From: an uncultured bacterium
GTDB taxonomy: Bacteria; Armatimonadota; UBA5829; DSUL01
Direction of reading: 5' to 3'
DNA: 13,182 nt
Assembly: GCA_937967775.1 (NCBI GenBank)
Contig: CALCJH010000223.1
Coordinates: forward strand, 1-13,182
Part shown: one piece after another, positions 1 through 9,178 of the stretch
How the letters are laid out: every line of letters starts with the position of its first letter
How positions within the stretch are numbered: the stretch's first letter is position 1
Made by a program: the position numbers and the translations under genes
Notes under the pieces: generated by a model
Told to the model about the DNA's origin: nothing
Databases searched by the model: none
What the model saw: only the letters and a program-made list of their open reading frames with translations

Positions 1-1265
1 ACAATCCGGCAGGGGATGCCGGAGGCGCGCGCAAGGGCCGCGAAAAGCACCGAGTAGTCCCGGCAGACTCCCGCAAGATCCTTCAGAACGTCCGTGGCGG
101 GACGCAGGATGCCCATCTCCCCCCGCGGCGCCATGGCGCGGTGGACCCAGTCGCGGATGGCCAGGGCGGCCCGGAAGATGTTCTTTTCATCCCGGACGAT
201 GTCTCGCGCCTTGCGACGGATGGCGATGGCGTCGGAGTCCACATACGGGGCCGCACTCATCCAGCGCAACACGGACTCGTCCTCCACCGGCAGCTCCGCT
301 GACCGCGCCGGATCGAAGGCTTCTGCCCGGATGAGGAGTGTCGCCGTCTTCGCCCCGTCGGTCTCCCCTCGCTCCAGTACTCGCTGGCGGCTGTCTTCCA
401 GCACGAACACGTCGTCCGGCAGCCCGATGAGCCGGATGTGCAACCTGCGCAACTTCCCCGTCGAGGGAAGGTCCACATTGGAGCGGACGCTAGTGAGGAT
501 GGCGAAGTCCTGCGGGGGGCGGTATTCGGCAGGCTGAATACCCATGGCCTTGTCGCGCGGCTCCCGGAGCATGGTGATGCCCATCGCCGCGTCAATCCGC
601 AGCGCCTGGCCATCCTCCAGAGACTGATAGGTGGTCAGTTCGGCCATAGGGGTCTTCGTGAGGATGACTAGAGTCTCTACCGGTTTGCCTTCGAACTCGA
701 TGGTCTCTTTGCGGTCAACGCGGACGGTGATGTCGTCCAGGGCCAGTGTCAGGGGGTTGAAGGACTTGCGCTGGAAGACATCGCCCACCTTCAGTCCGCT
801 ATCAAGGGCGGTCATGTAGGCGTCTCCCGCCAGCTCGGTGCCCGGAGGGATGGGAATGGTGCGGCGGCTTTCCCCGGAGGCCGTCACCAGCCTGCACTGG
901 ATGCTGTCCCGCCCGATGTCGGCGATGACCCGGGTGGTCTTGCCGCCGCTGGACATTTCGAACTCCTCGTAGACCGGGCGGGTCGTCAGATCGGAGTAGA
1001 CCACTGTGCGGATCTGCTGCACCATGGTCTGGCCGAGGACGGTCAGCTCCGTGCGCGAGCTGCTTTCCGTCCGGATGGCCGGAGCGCCGCGGAACTCCTC
1101 TCTATTCTGGCGGATGTTGGTGTAGCCGATCTTCAGCTTTCCCAGATACATCCCCAGCCACAGATCCAGCGCCGGGGTCGTTTCTGCGGCCAGGGTCCTT
1201 CCCGGGCTCTGCAAAAGGAGCGCCGTCAGCAGGAGACAGAACAGTGGGCGTGCACGGAGCATCAT
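1..1265 (-). CDS. Exported transglutaminase-like domain protein (3' end outside window)
   Basis: The minus-strand frame is open from ATG at 1265 to base 1 with no stop (421 codons), so the gene is cut by the window edge. Residues 1-26 look like a signal peptide (MMLRARPLFCLLLTALLLQS, then a cleavage-like LAA), implying export. Residues 27-320 are mostly beta-type sequence I do not recognise. The last visible part, LAGVCRDYSVLFAALARASG, matches the nucleophile motif of the transglutaminase/cysteine protease-like superfamily (compare Pfam Transglut_core), with the presumed catalytic Cys401 at bases 63-65. The catalytic His and Asp would lie beyond the window. A weak GGAAAG precedes the start by about 10 bases. 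It follows atpC on the same strand after a 92-base gap with no clear terminator, so it may be read through from the atp operon. Substrate unknown; a protease or amidase role is as likely as cross-linking. Confidence 0.8.
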   Translation of the reverse strand, partial: MMLRARPLFCLLLTALLLQSPGRTLAAETTPALDLWLGMYLGKLKIGYTNIRQNREEFRGAPAIRTESSSRTELTVLGQTMVQQIRTVVYSDLTTRPVYEEFEMSSGGKTTRVIADIGRDSIQCRLVTASGESRRTIPIPPGTELAGDAYMTALDSGLKVGDVFQRKSFNPLTLALDDITVRVDRKETIEFEGKPVETLVILTKTPMAELTTYQSLEDGQALRIDAAMGITMLREPRDKAMGIQPAEYRPPQDFAILTSVRSNVDLPSTGKLRRLHIRLIGLPDDVFVLEDSRQRVLERGETDGAKTATLLIRAEAFDPARSAELPVEDESVLRWMSAAPYVDSDAIAIRRKARDIVRDEKNIFRAALAIRDWVHRAMAPRGEMGILRPATDVLKDLAGVCRDYSVLFAALARASGIPCRI

Positions 1266-1357
1266 TTCGGTGACTCTTTCCGTCGCCTGCGGATGGACCT
1301 GCGTGCGGACCCCTTGACGCGCTGGACGGCGATGAAGCAGGCCGTTTGGCAAGGGAA

Positions 1358-1777
1358 TCAGCCGGGAATGCGTCCGGCCGTCCTGAGCCGCGCCTCAGCC
1401 CGCAGAAGCGCCAGCCGGGCGCGGTCTATGTCCACCCCTTCGGACGGGTGCTCCAGACGCTGTCGGGCCCGCTGGAGGGCTGCCTCCGCCCTGGCGACAT
1501 CAATATCTTCGGGACGTTCGGCCGTATCCGCGAGGATGGTGACATGCTCCGGTCCCACCTCCACGAAGCCTCCCGAGACCGCGAAGACTTCCTCCGCCCC
1601 GCTGGCCAGCTTCGCCGTTACCTGTCCGGGGACAAGGCGGGCCAGAAGAGGGGCATGACCGGCCATCACGCCGAGGTAGCCCTCTTCGGCCGGGACGACG
1701 AGCGACACCACTCCGGGCATACTGGCCAGCTGCCGGTCCGGGGTCACGATATCTACGCTGAAGGGTCTGCCTGACAA
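1358..1777 (-). CDS. atpC: F1Fo ATP synthase subunit epsilon
   Basis: Epsilon subunit of the F1 central stalk, 139 aa, the usual length. It links gamma to the c-ring and can restrain ATP hydrolysis. Residues 1-85 hold the beta-sandwich domain, starting SVDIVTPDRQ and including the GYLGVMAGHAPLL segment typical of AtpC. The C-terminal part (about 90-133) is the Ala/Arg/Leu-rich two-helix hairpin (RAEAALQRARQRLEH and RARLALLRAEARLR) that is the regulatory element in known epsilon subunits. The start is TTG at 1777, three bases after the atpD stop; no in-frame ATG fits and no strong ribosome binding site is visible, so translation is probably coupled to atpD. It is the last gene of the ATP synthase set. 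Confidence 0.96.
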   Translation of the reverse strand: MSGRPFSVDIVTPDRQLASMPGVVSLVVPAEEGYLGVMAGHAPLLARLVPGQVTAKLASGAEEVFAVSGGFVEVGPEHVTILADTAERPEDIDVARAEAALQRARQRLEHPSEGVDIDRARLALLRAEARLRTAGRIPG

Positions 1778-1780
1778 GGG

Positions 1781-4110
<2,330 letters not shown>

Positions 4111-4116
4111 AGGACC

Positions 4117-5652
4117 TTAGCTGGATGCCCCTCCGTGTGCTGCCTTGAAGCTCTTGCGGAACTCCTCCAGGGCTGCTTGCACCTTCTGCTCCGCTTCGTC
4201 AGTGAACTTGCCGGTGCTCTGGATCTCCTGAACCACGTCCGGATACTTAGCGTCCAGGAAAGTATAGAGCTCGGACTCGAACCTCTGGCAGTCGGACACC
4301 GGGATGTCGTCCAGGTAGCCGCTGGTGGCGGCATAAATGATGATGACCTGCCGGGCCTCGGGCATCGGATGATACTGAGGCTGCTTCAGGATCTCCACAA
4401 TGCGGTTTCCGCGGTTGAGCTGCTGCTGCGTGACGCGGTCCAGGTCGCTTGCGAACTGCGCGAAGGCCTGCAGTTCCCAGTAGCGCGCCAGGTCCAGCTT
4501 CAGACGACCGGCCACCTTCTTCATCGCCGGGATCTGAGCCTTGGAACCTACCCTGGAGACGGAGATTCCAACGTTGACCGCCGGCCGGACGCCTGCGTAG
4601 AACAGGTCGCCCTCAAGGTAGATCTGGCCGTCCGTGATGGAGATGACGTTCGTCGGGATGTAGGCGGACACGTCGCCCGCCTGGGTCTCGATGACCGGCA
4701 GGGCGGTCAGAGAGCCGGCGCCTTTTGCGTCCGAAAGCTTCGCCGCCCGCTCCAGCAGGCGGCTGTGCAGGTAGAACACGTCGCCGGGATAAGCTTCGCG
4801 GCCCGGAGGACGCCGCAGCAGCAGCGAAACCTGCCGGTAAGCCTGGGCGTGCTTGGAGAGATCATCGTAGATGACCAGCGCGTGACGGCCGCTGTCGCGG
4901 AAATACTCGCCCATGGAGCAGCCGGCATAGGGAGCGATGTACTGCAGCGGAGCCGGGTCGCTGGCGGCGGCGGAGATGACCGTAGTGTATTCCATGGCTC
5001 CCGCCTGCTCCAGCACGTTCACCAGCTTGGCCACGGTGGAGAGCTTCTGGCCGATGGCCACATAGAAGCAGTAGACATCCTTCCCCTTCTGGTTGATGAT
5101 GGTATCCACCGCGATGGCCGTCTTTCCGGTCTGCCGGTCGCCGATGATCAGCTCGCGCTGCCCCCGGCCAATGGGGATCATCGAGTCAATGGCCTTGAGC
5201 CCTGTCTGCAGAGGCTCGCAGACTGACTGGCGATCCACAACGCCGGGCGCCACCGTCTCGATGGGCCGCCGGTGCTCCGTGACGATGGGGCCTTTGCCAT
5301 CCAGCGGATCGCCCAGCGCATTCACCACGCGACCAATGACGGCCTCACCCACCGGCACGTCAATGATGCGCCCCGTGCGCCGGACCTGGTCGCCTTCCTT
5401 GATCTCGGTGTCCGGTCCGAGGATGACACACCCGACGTTGTCCTCCTCCAGGTTCAGGACCATTCCCATGACCCCGCCAGGGAACTCCACCAGCTCGCTA
5501 GCCATCGCATCGGCTAGGCCGTAGACGCGCGCTATGCCGTCGCCGACCTGCAAAACCGTGCCGACACCGATCTCTTCCAGCCCCTTTTCGTAGCTGGCGA
5601 TCTCCTGCGCTAGAATGGATGTTACTTCCTCCGGACGTATGCTCGATGGCAT
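4117..5652 (-). CDS. atpA: F1Fo ATP synthase subunit alpha
   Basis: Non-catalytic nucleotide-binding F1 subunit, 511 aa, full length. Landmarks: N-terminal beta-barrel ending near residue 95, P-loop GDRQTGKT at 171-178, Walker B-like [11 protein letters not shown] from about 259, and SVSRVG with the conserved Arg367 that reaches into the neighbouring catalytic site in known structures. The N-terminal helix ([20 protein letters not shown]) is the part that binds delta in the family. The start is ATG at 5652 with a weak GAGG upstream, 44 bases after atpH. Alternates with beta in the F1 head. Confidence 0.99.
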   Translation of the reverse strand: MPSSIRPEEVTSILAQEIASYEKGLEEIGVGTVLQVGDGIARVYGLADAMASELVEFPGGVMGMVLNLEEDNVGCVILGPDTEIKEGDQVRRTGRIIDVPVGEAVIGRVVNALGDPLDGKGPIVTEHRRPIETVAPGVVDRQSVCEPLQTGLKAIDSMIPIGRGQRELIIGDRQTGKTAIAVDTIINQKGKDVYCFYVAIGQKLSTVAKLVNVLEQAGAMEYTTVISAAASDPAPLQYIAPYAGCSMGEYFRDSGRHALVIYDDLSKHAQAYRQVSLLLRRPPGREAYPGDVFYLHSRLLERAAKLSDAKGAGSLTALPVIETQAGDVSAYIPTNVISITDGQIYLEGDLFYAGVRPAVNVGISVSRVGSKAQIPAMKKVAGRLKLDLARYWELQAFAQFASDLDRVTQQQLNRGNRIVEILKQPQYHPMPEARQVIIIYAATSGYLDDIPVSDCQRFESELYTFLDAKYPDVVQEIQSTGKFTDEAEQKVQAALEEFRKSFKAAHGGASS

Positions 5653-5696
5653 GCTCTCAGTCCTCAGCCTCTCAAAAAGTCTGTTTCACCGGCCGC

Positions 5697-6245
5697 TCAC
5701 TCTTCCCGGCCCGCCAGCGCCTGCCGCAGCCTGCGGATCTCCGCCTTCACGGAGCCATCTAGGAGCCGGTCTCCGATGCGGATGACCAGTCCCCCCAGGA
5801 TGCCCGGGTCCACCTGCGGCTCGATGAGCACCTGCCGCCCCGTTCTGCGTGCCAGCAGATCGCTGAGTTGCTCACGTTCCGCCCCGGAGAGCTCCACGGC
5901 GGAGATGACCTGCGCCCGCACGACCCCATGACGCTCGTCGGCGATCTTGCGGAAGGCAGCCTCCGCGTTCAGGGCGATGCGCTCCCGGCGCTTCTCGATG
6001 AGCAGCAGCAGGAACTGCAGAGTGAGCGAGTCCAGACGCTCTCCGAAAAGCCTCTGCACCACGGCGCGCTTGGCCCGGTCCGGTGTGACACGCTGGATCA
6101 GGGCGTCCCGCAGCTTGGGGTGCTCGTGGAGGGCGCTTGCAACCAGATGCAGGTCATCGGCCACCCGGTCCACGTTCCCGGCCGCAGAGGCCGCCGCATA
6201 CAGAGCCGCGGCATATCGGCGAACCACTGCCGCGCTGTGTATCAT
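5697..6245 (-). CDS. atpH: F1Fo ATP synthase subunit delta
   Basis: Delta (OSCP-type) subunit, 182 aa, which joins the top of F1 to the peripheral b stalk. The N-terminal helical bundle starts VVRRYAAALYAAASAAG. The C-terminal signature VDPGILGGLVIRIGDRLLDG (about residues 146-165) is diagnostic for the family. The start is ATG at 6245 with GGGGAGAAG about 8 bases upstream. It follows atpF after 46 bases. Sequence similarity in this family is usually low, but motif plus position leave little doubt. Confidence 0.97.
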   Translation of the reverse strand: MIHSAAVVRRYAAALYAAASAAGNVDRVADDLHLVASALHEHPKLRDALIQRVTPDRAKRAVVQRLFGERLDSLTLQFLLLLIEKRRERIALNAEAAFRKIADERHGVVRAQVISAVELSGAEREQLSDLLARRTGRQVLIEPQVDPGILGGLVIRIGDRLLDGSVKAEIRRLRQALAGREE

Positions 6246-6291
6246 CGGAGCGCTTCTCCCCGGCGTATCTGCTGGCCGGCAGGACGCGTCA

Positions 6292-6801
6292 TCAGTTCCT
6301 CCCGCCCGACAGTTGTTCGAGAGTGCGCTGGATCAGCGAGCGCTGGCCGGGATCGTCCAGAGTCTGGCCAATGATGCGCTCGGTGGCCTGAGCCACCAGA
6401 TCGGCCACGTGCTCGCGGATCTGAGCCAGCGCCTTGTCTCGTTCCTGCTCGATCTCCTGCACCCCACGCTGGCGCATTCGCTCGACAGCTTCCCGGGCCT
6501 CGGCCAGCATCTGCTCTTTCAGGCGGGCACCTTCGACCCCGGCCTGCTCGATTCTAGCGCGCGCTTCAGCCTCGATCTGGTCCATCCTTTGCTGAAGCCG
6601 GGCCTGCTCTTGCTGAATTCGGGCATTCTCCTCTTCGATGCGTCGGAAGGAGCTCTCGATCTCCTCGCGGCGTTCTTTCAACATTCCGCTGATCGGCCGC
6701 ACCAGAACCTTGGAGAGCAGCCAGAGGAGCAGGAGGAAGGAGATGATATTGGCCAGGATGACCTGCGTATCGATCCCCAGTGTTTCAAACAGCTGTTCCA
6801 C
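6292..6801 (-). CDS. atpF: F1Fo ATP synthase subunit b
   Basis: Peripheral stalk b subunit, 169 aa. One N-terminal membrane helix (about residues 12-34) is followed by the VLVRPISGMLKERREEIE segment seen in bacterial b subunits, then a long charged coiled coil rich in Glu, Arg, Gln and Ala (about 40-145). The C-terminal end (ATERIIGQTLDDPGQRSLIQ) resembles the region that binds delta. The start is GTG at 6801 with AAGGGG upstream. Only one b-type gene is present, so the stalk is presumably a b homodimer, unlike the b/b' pair of cyanobacteria. Confidence 0.97.
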   Translation of the reverse strand: MEQLFETLGIDTQVILANIISFLLLLWLLSKVLVRPISGMLKERREEIESSFRRIEEENARIQQEQARLQQRMDQIEAEARARIEQAGVEGARLKEQMLAEAREAVERMRQRGVQEIEQERDKALAQIREHVADLVAQATERIIGQTLDDPGQRSLIQRTLEQLSGGRN

Positions 6802-6888
6802 TCAGCACCCCTTCACGGACGGACCGCCGACTCGCGTCCACTGTCGGTGCCAGAACTCCGAAGGTTGCCGGCCACGGACAATCTGGCC

Positions 6889-7155
6889 TCATTTAGCAAG
6901 TGTCTGAATAACCTGGGTGGCATCCGGCAGTTTGCCGGAAAGCAGGAAGAATACCAGAAGGGCGTAGATGGCCAGAGACTCGATCAGAGCCAGCGCAATG
7001 ATCATGGCTAGCTGGATCTTGCCGGCGGCCTCGGGCTGGCGGGCGATTGCGGACATGGCGGACCCACCCACCATACCCTGCGCGATGGCCGCCGACAGAA
7101 CAGCGACTGGAAGCGCGAATCCGGCAGCAAGCGCAAGTGCTACTAAGTACCCCAT
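6889..7155 (-). CDS. atpE: F1Fo ATP synthase subunit c (possible Na+-binding signature)
   Basis: Ring-forming proteolipid, 88 aa, with two membrane helices (about 4-31 and 47-73) joined by the polar ARQPEA loop (38-43). The ion-carrying carboxylate is Glu59 in helix 2. Gln26 in helix 1, Ser60 and Tyr64 match, by spacing, Gln32, Ser66 and Tyr70 of the sodium-binding Ilyobacter tartaricus ring (Gln-to-Glu distance 33 in both). The Thr67 position is Leu61 here, so the sodium signature is incomplete. The start is ATG at 7155 with a strong GAGGAG a few bases upstream, the best ribosome binding site in the operon, in keeping with the many c copies needed per complex. A terminator-like hairpin lies just before it. 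Confidence 0.97.
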   Translation of the reverse strand: MGYLVALALAAGFALPVAVLSAAIAQGMVGGSAMSAIARQPEAAGKIQLAMIIALALIESLAIYALLVFFLLSGKLPDATQVIQTLAK

Positions 7156-7186
7156 GTTGTCTCCTCTTGTCTTGTTCGACGTGCTG

Positions 7187-7205
7187 AAAACCGGCCGGGG
7201 GCCGG
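7187..7205 (-). terminator. Terminator-like hairpin between atpB and atpE
   Basis: Read on the minus strand, CCGGCC, a 3-base CCC loop and GGCCGG (7205 down to 7191) are followed directly by TTTT (7190-7187). This is the form of a short intrinsic terminator, but it lies inside the operon, 74 bases upstream region of atpE. It may act as an attenuator, a processing or stability hairpin protecting a 3' end, or do nothing. The stem is only 6 bp with a tight loop. Confidence 0.35.
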
Positions 7206-7229
7206 GAAATCTTTCTGAAAGTAACCGGA

Positions 7230-8141
7230 TTATGCCGGCAAAGCGGCTTCCTCAGCGCGCCCGGGCGAGTGGCGCGCCCCGTGTTGCTCCTCGTGCTCCT
7301 CATGTCCGCTGGTTATCATCAGGATATAGGCCGAGGTGAGCACCGTAAAAACCAGCGCCTGGACGATGGATGTGAATACCCCGAACACTACGATCGGAAA
7401 CTGCAGCGGAAGGACCTTTGAGCCGAACAGGACCAGTGGGCCAAGCAGCGTGATCTGCAGAATCACCGTTTCCTCGCCGAAGATGTTTCCGAAGAGACGG
7501 ATGGACAGCGAGAGCGGCTTGGCAAGCTCCCCGATGATGTGAAGCGGAAGCATGAGGGGAGCGAGCCAGAGCGGCTCGCCCATAAAGTGCCGGATGTAGC
7601 CCCACAGTCCGTGCTCGCGTATCCCCTGGATCTGAACATAGGTGATGGCCACCAGTGCCAGGGCAATCGTCATATTGAGGGTTGCGGTGGCAGGCTTGAA
7701 CCCGGGAATAAGCCCCATCAGGTTCATTGTCAGGATAAACAGAAACGTGGTGACAAGGAACGGAACGTGGCGCTCGCCGCCCGGTCCCAGGATGCCGACG
7801 TAGAACGCTTCAAGCCCACCGACCAGCATTTCGAGCAGATTCTGGAGCGTGCCGGGCACCCTCTGGAGACCGCGGGTTCCGAGCGCTCCCAGAATGATCA
7901 GAAACGCCATGGCCAGAGAGGACATCCCGACATACAGCCAGGGGCTGCCGTGCATCAGCCCGCCGCCGTGCGAATCGTGACCGTGCACTTCGCCGTGCCC
8001 CTGCCCCGCCGCCAGAAGCGGCGTGGGATGGGCAAAGGCGAGCAGAAGTGCAATAGCGGTCAGGCAAACGAGAAGAGGGGCAATCCCTGGGAAAGATCGC
8101 CTCTCAACGCGCTGTGATTTGTCGCCAGATGTCTCCCTCAA
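7230..8141 (-). CDS. atpB: F1Fo ATP synthase subunit a
   Basis: Membrane stator subunit a, 303 aa, which forms the ion half-channels against the c-ring. The family hallmark is GELAKPLSLSIRLFGNIFGE (about 204-223), with the essential Arg215. The last helix has Gln261 in VQALVFTVLTSAYI. Residues 18-45 form an extra hydrophobic segment ending in PLLAAG, like a signal peptide, followed by a His/Gly-rich stretch (47-64). The C-terminal tail is also His/Glu-rich (280-291). The start is TTG at 8141, the first start codon after the in-frame TGA of atpI (TGA, GAG, GAA, TTG); no other start before the core fits. AGAGGAA sits too close to be an ideal ribosome binding site, so coupling with atpI is likely. 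Confidence 0.96.
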   Translation of the reverse strand: MRETSGDKSQRVERRSFPGIAPLLVCLTAIALLLAFAHPTPLLAAGQGHGEVHGHDSHGGGLMHGSPWLYVGMSSLAMAFLIILGALGTRGLQRVPGTLQNLLEMLVGGLEAFYVGILGPGGERHVPFLVTTFLFILTMNLMGLIPGFKPATATLNMTIALALVAITYVQIQGIREHGLWGYIRHFMGEPLWLAPLMLPLHIIGELAKPLSLSIRLFGNIFGEETVILQITLLGPLVLFGSKVLPLQFPIVVFGVFTSIVQALVFTVLTSAYILMITSGHEEHEEQHGARHSPGRAEEAALPA

Positions 8142-8147
8142 TTCCTC

Positions 8148-8567
8148 TCATTCCGCCGGGCTGCTTTCCGGAAAACCGCCCGCCAGCGAATATACCACAA
8201 GAACGGCCTGGGTGTATCCCAGGCCGACGGCGAAAGCCGGCACGTTCAATGCGCTCCACATCAGAGCAAGCTTCAGCATCAGGGCGATGAGAATCAGTCT
8301 GCCGCCCAGAATGAGCGCCCGACCGAAACGCGCTCCACGGCTCGATGCGCCCCCACTGAGCCCAAGTGCGCTTCGAGTAAAGATCCTGACGGACTTCCGG
8401 ATGAGCAGCAGGCTGACCGCGCCGATCGCCGAGCCCATCAGCAAACTTACCCCTGCAGCGGCTCCCGCAACCGCGAGTGCCAGCGCCCCGCCAGCGGCAG
8501 TGGCCGCGGTCCAGACGCGCCAGAACGTGGACCACGCACCCTCATCCGTCCCTCTGTGCGCGCTCAT
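8148..8567 (-). CDS. atpI: ATP synthase subunit I-like membrane protein
   Basis: Small membrane protein, 139 aa, with about four hydrophobic segments (roughly 18-36, 38-58, 84-104, 112-132). Its size, topology and place between atpZ and atpB match the ATP synthase I family (Pfam ATP-synt_I), whose known role is helping c-ring assembly and ion supply; it is not part of the final complex. Sequence conservation in this family is low, so the call leans on context. ATG at 8567 overlaps the atpZ stop (ATGA), with no ribosome binding site of its own, which points to coupled translation. Confidence 0.82.
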   Translation of the reverse strand: MSAHRGTDEGAWSTFWRVWTAATAAGGALALAVAGAAAGVSLLMGSAIGAVSLLLIRKSVRIFTRSALGLSGGASSRGARFGRALILGGRLILIALMLKLALMWSALNVPAFAVGLGYTQAVLVVYSLAGGFPESSPAE

Positions 8568-8782
8568 CTGGAAAGACGGATGACCAGCTTCAGCATTTCA
8601 TAGAACCCGGCGGCTACCCCCAGCAGGGTGAACAGGAGCATCAGATAAGGATCCGTCCCCAGCCTCGCATCCAGCCAGGACCCGAAAAAGTATCCGATCC
8701 CCGTCGCCACAACGAGTGTTATGCCCACCGTGCTGGCCATTCCTAGCTGAGTGAGCCACTGATGGTTTTTTCTGTCACCCAT
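8564..8782 (-). CDS. atpZ: AtpZ/AtpI small membrane protein, first gene of atp operon
   Basis: Small protein of 72 aa with two membrane helices (about 14-32 and 42-62). The pattern GIGYFFGSWLDARLGTDPYL followed by LGVAAGFYEMLK is typical of the AtpZ family (Pfam ATPase_gene1), usually the first gene of atp operons and linked in Bacillus to Mg2+/Ca2+ transport with AtpI. I chose ATG at 8782 because MGDRKNHQW begins the conserved length; the open frame continues upstream to 8890 but that part is Arg/Ser-rich and unlike the family. No Shine-Dalgarno sequence is visible before 8782, and a small imperfect hairpin (8788-8810) lies just upstream. Confidence 0.88.
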   Translation of the reverse strand: MGDRKNHQWLTQLGMASTVGITLVVATGIGYFFGSWLDARLGTDPYLMLLFTLLGVAAGFYEMLKLVIRLSR

Positions 8783-8859
8783 GGAAGAGCGCCGGCTCGC
8801 CGGAAGCGCTGCCGATGAGCGCATCCTCTTCAGGCCTGTGAAAAAAGGCGCACAGCGGC

Positions 8860-8868
8860 AGTATAGCA
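8860..8868 (-). promoter_or_regulatory. Candidate atp operon promoter (extended -10)
   Basis: On the minus strand the sequence reads TGC TATACT, an extended -10 element with 5 of 6 matches to TATAAT. No good -35 hexamer lies 16-18 bases upstream, as often with extended -10 promoters. Transcription would begin near 8853, about 70 bases before atpZ. Confidence 0.4.
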
Positions 8869-8966
8869 TGGGGATATGGTTGATGGCCATTGCTACCTGT
8901 TCGCAGTGTCGCGGAGGAGAGGGTGGAAGCGATTGGCTTGTGCGAACGAATGTTTGGTGCGTGCTG

Positions 8967-8975
8967 TGGTAGAAT
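8967..8975 (+). promoter_or_regulatory. Candidate plus-strand promoter (extended -10) upstream of flgM
   Basis: TGG TAGAAT is an extended -10 type motif with 5 of 6 matches to TATAAT. It would give a leader of about 275 bases carrying the riboswitch. No clear -35. It could be a housekeeping promoter alongside the sigma-28-like one. Confidence 0.25.
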
Positions 8976-9035
8976 TTGGACAGCAGGGGTTATTCCACAG
9001 AGGAGAAGTTTTTCAACTTTTTTCTCGCAGGGGGG

Positions 9036-9063
9036 TGAAGATTTTTGTCGGGACAGCCGACAT
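9036..9063 (+). promoter_or_regulatory. Candidate sigma-28 (FliA) promoter for flgM
   Basis: TGAAGATT (9036-9043) and GCCGACAT (9056-9063) resemble the sigma-28 consensus TAAAGTTT-N11-GCCGATAA, with 6 of 8 matches in each box and a 12-base spacer, one longer than ideal. Transcription would begin near 9073, just upstream of the riboswitch. FlgM genes are often under sigma-28 control, which makes the match more believable, but it is imperfect. Confidence 0.4.
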
Positions 9064-9089
9064 ACCGTATAGACAAGGAATACAGGAAC

Positions 9090-9178
9090 TCTCGATAAGG
9101 GCAAACTCTTCGAAAGGGGAGGACGCAAAGCCAGGGGTCTAAACCGCAGAATGCGGCAGGACAGCCCGGCTGCCGAAG
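9090..9178 (+). ncRNA. GEMM-I cyclic di-GMP-I riboswitch, flgM leader
   Basis: This matches the GEMM-I aptamer. GGGCAAAC (9099 on) is followed by P2 (CTCTTC-GAAA-GGGGAG, 9106-9121, with the GNRA tetraloop), then the invariant GGACGCAAAGCC (9121-9132). P3 follows, made of GGG/CCC, GTCT/GGAC and CCGC/GCGG with an AGAAT loop and the TAA receptor-side bases, then CTGCCGA closing P1 (9170-9176). Compared from memory with the Vibrio Vc2 structure, the ligand contacts are G9101 (G20), A9128 (A47) and C9173 (C92). G at the G20 position favours cyclic di-GMP over the 3',3'-cGAMP variants that have A. It ends 77 bases before the flgM start. Whether ligand raises or lowers flgM expression cannot be told with certainty. 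Confidence 0.93.

Noticed and set aside
5682..5697. Half parS-like sequence TGTTTCACC before atpA
   Set aside because: Only the left half matches; the right half (GGCCGCTC) has no resemblance to GTGAAACA, so it is not a parS site.
6779..6797. GTGTTTCAAACAGCTGTT near the atpF start, parS-like at first sight
   Set aside because: It lacks the central CACGTG palindrome and is explained by coding sequence of atpF.
5947..7011. Plus-strand open frame of 354 codons opposite atpH, atpF and atpE
   Set aside because: Crosses three conserved minus-strand genes; low-complexity Leu/Ser/Arg content; no supporting start signals.
8990..8999. TTATTCCACA, resembling a DnaA box
   Set aside because: It has one base too many compared with TTATCCACA and stands alone; no cluster or AT-rich unwinding region supports an origin here.
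9003..9026. A/T-rich hairpin GAGAAGTT...AACTTTTTTCTC as a terminator
   Set aside because: The stem is short and interrupted, and no gene on the plus strand ends upstream of it; noted only in the description of the intergenic region.
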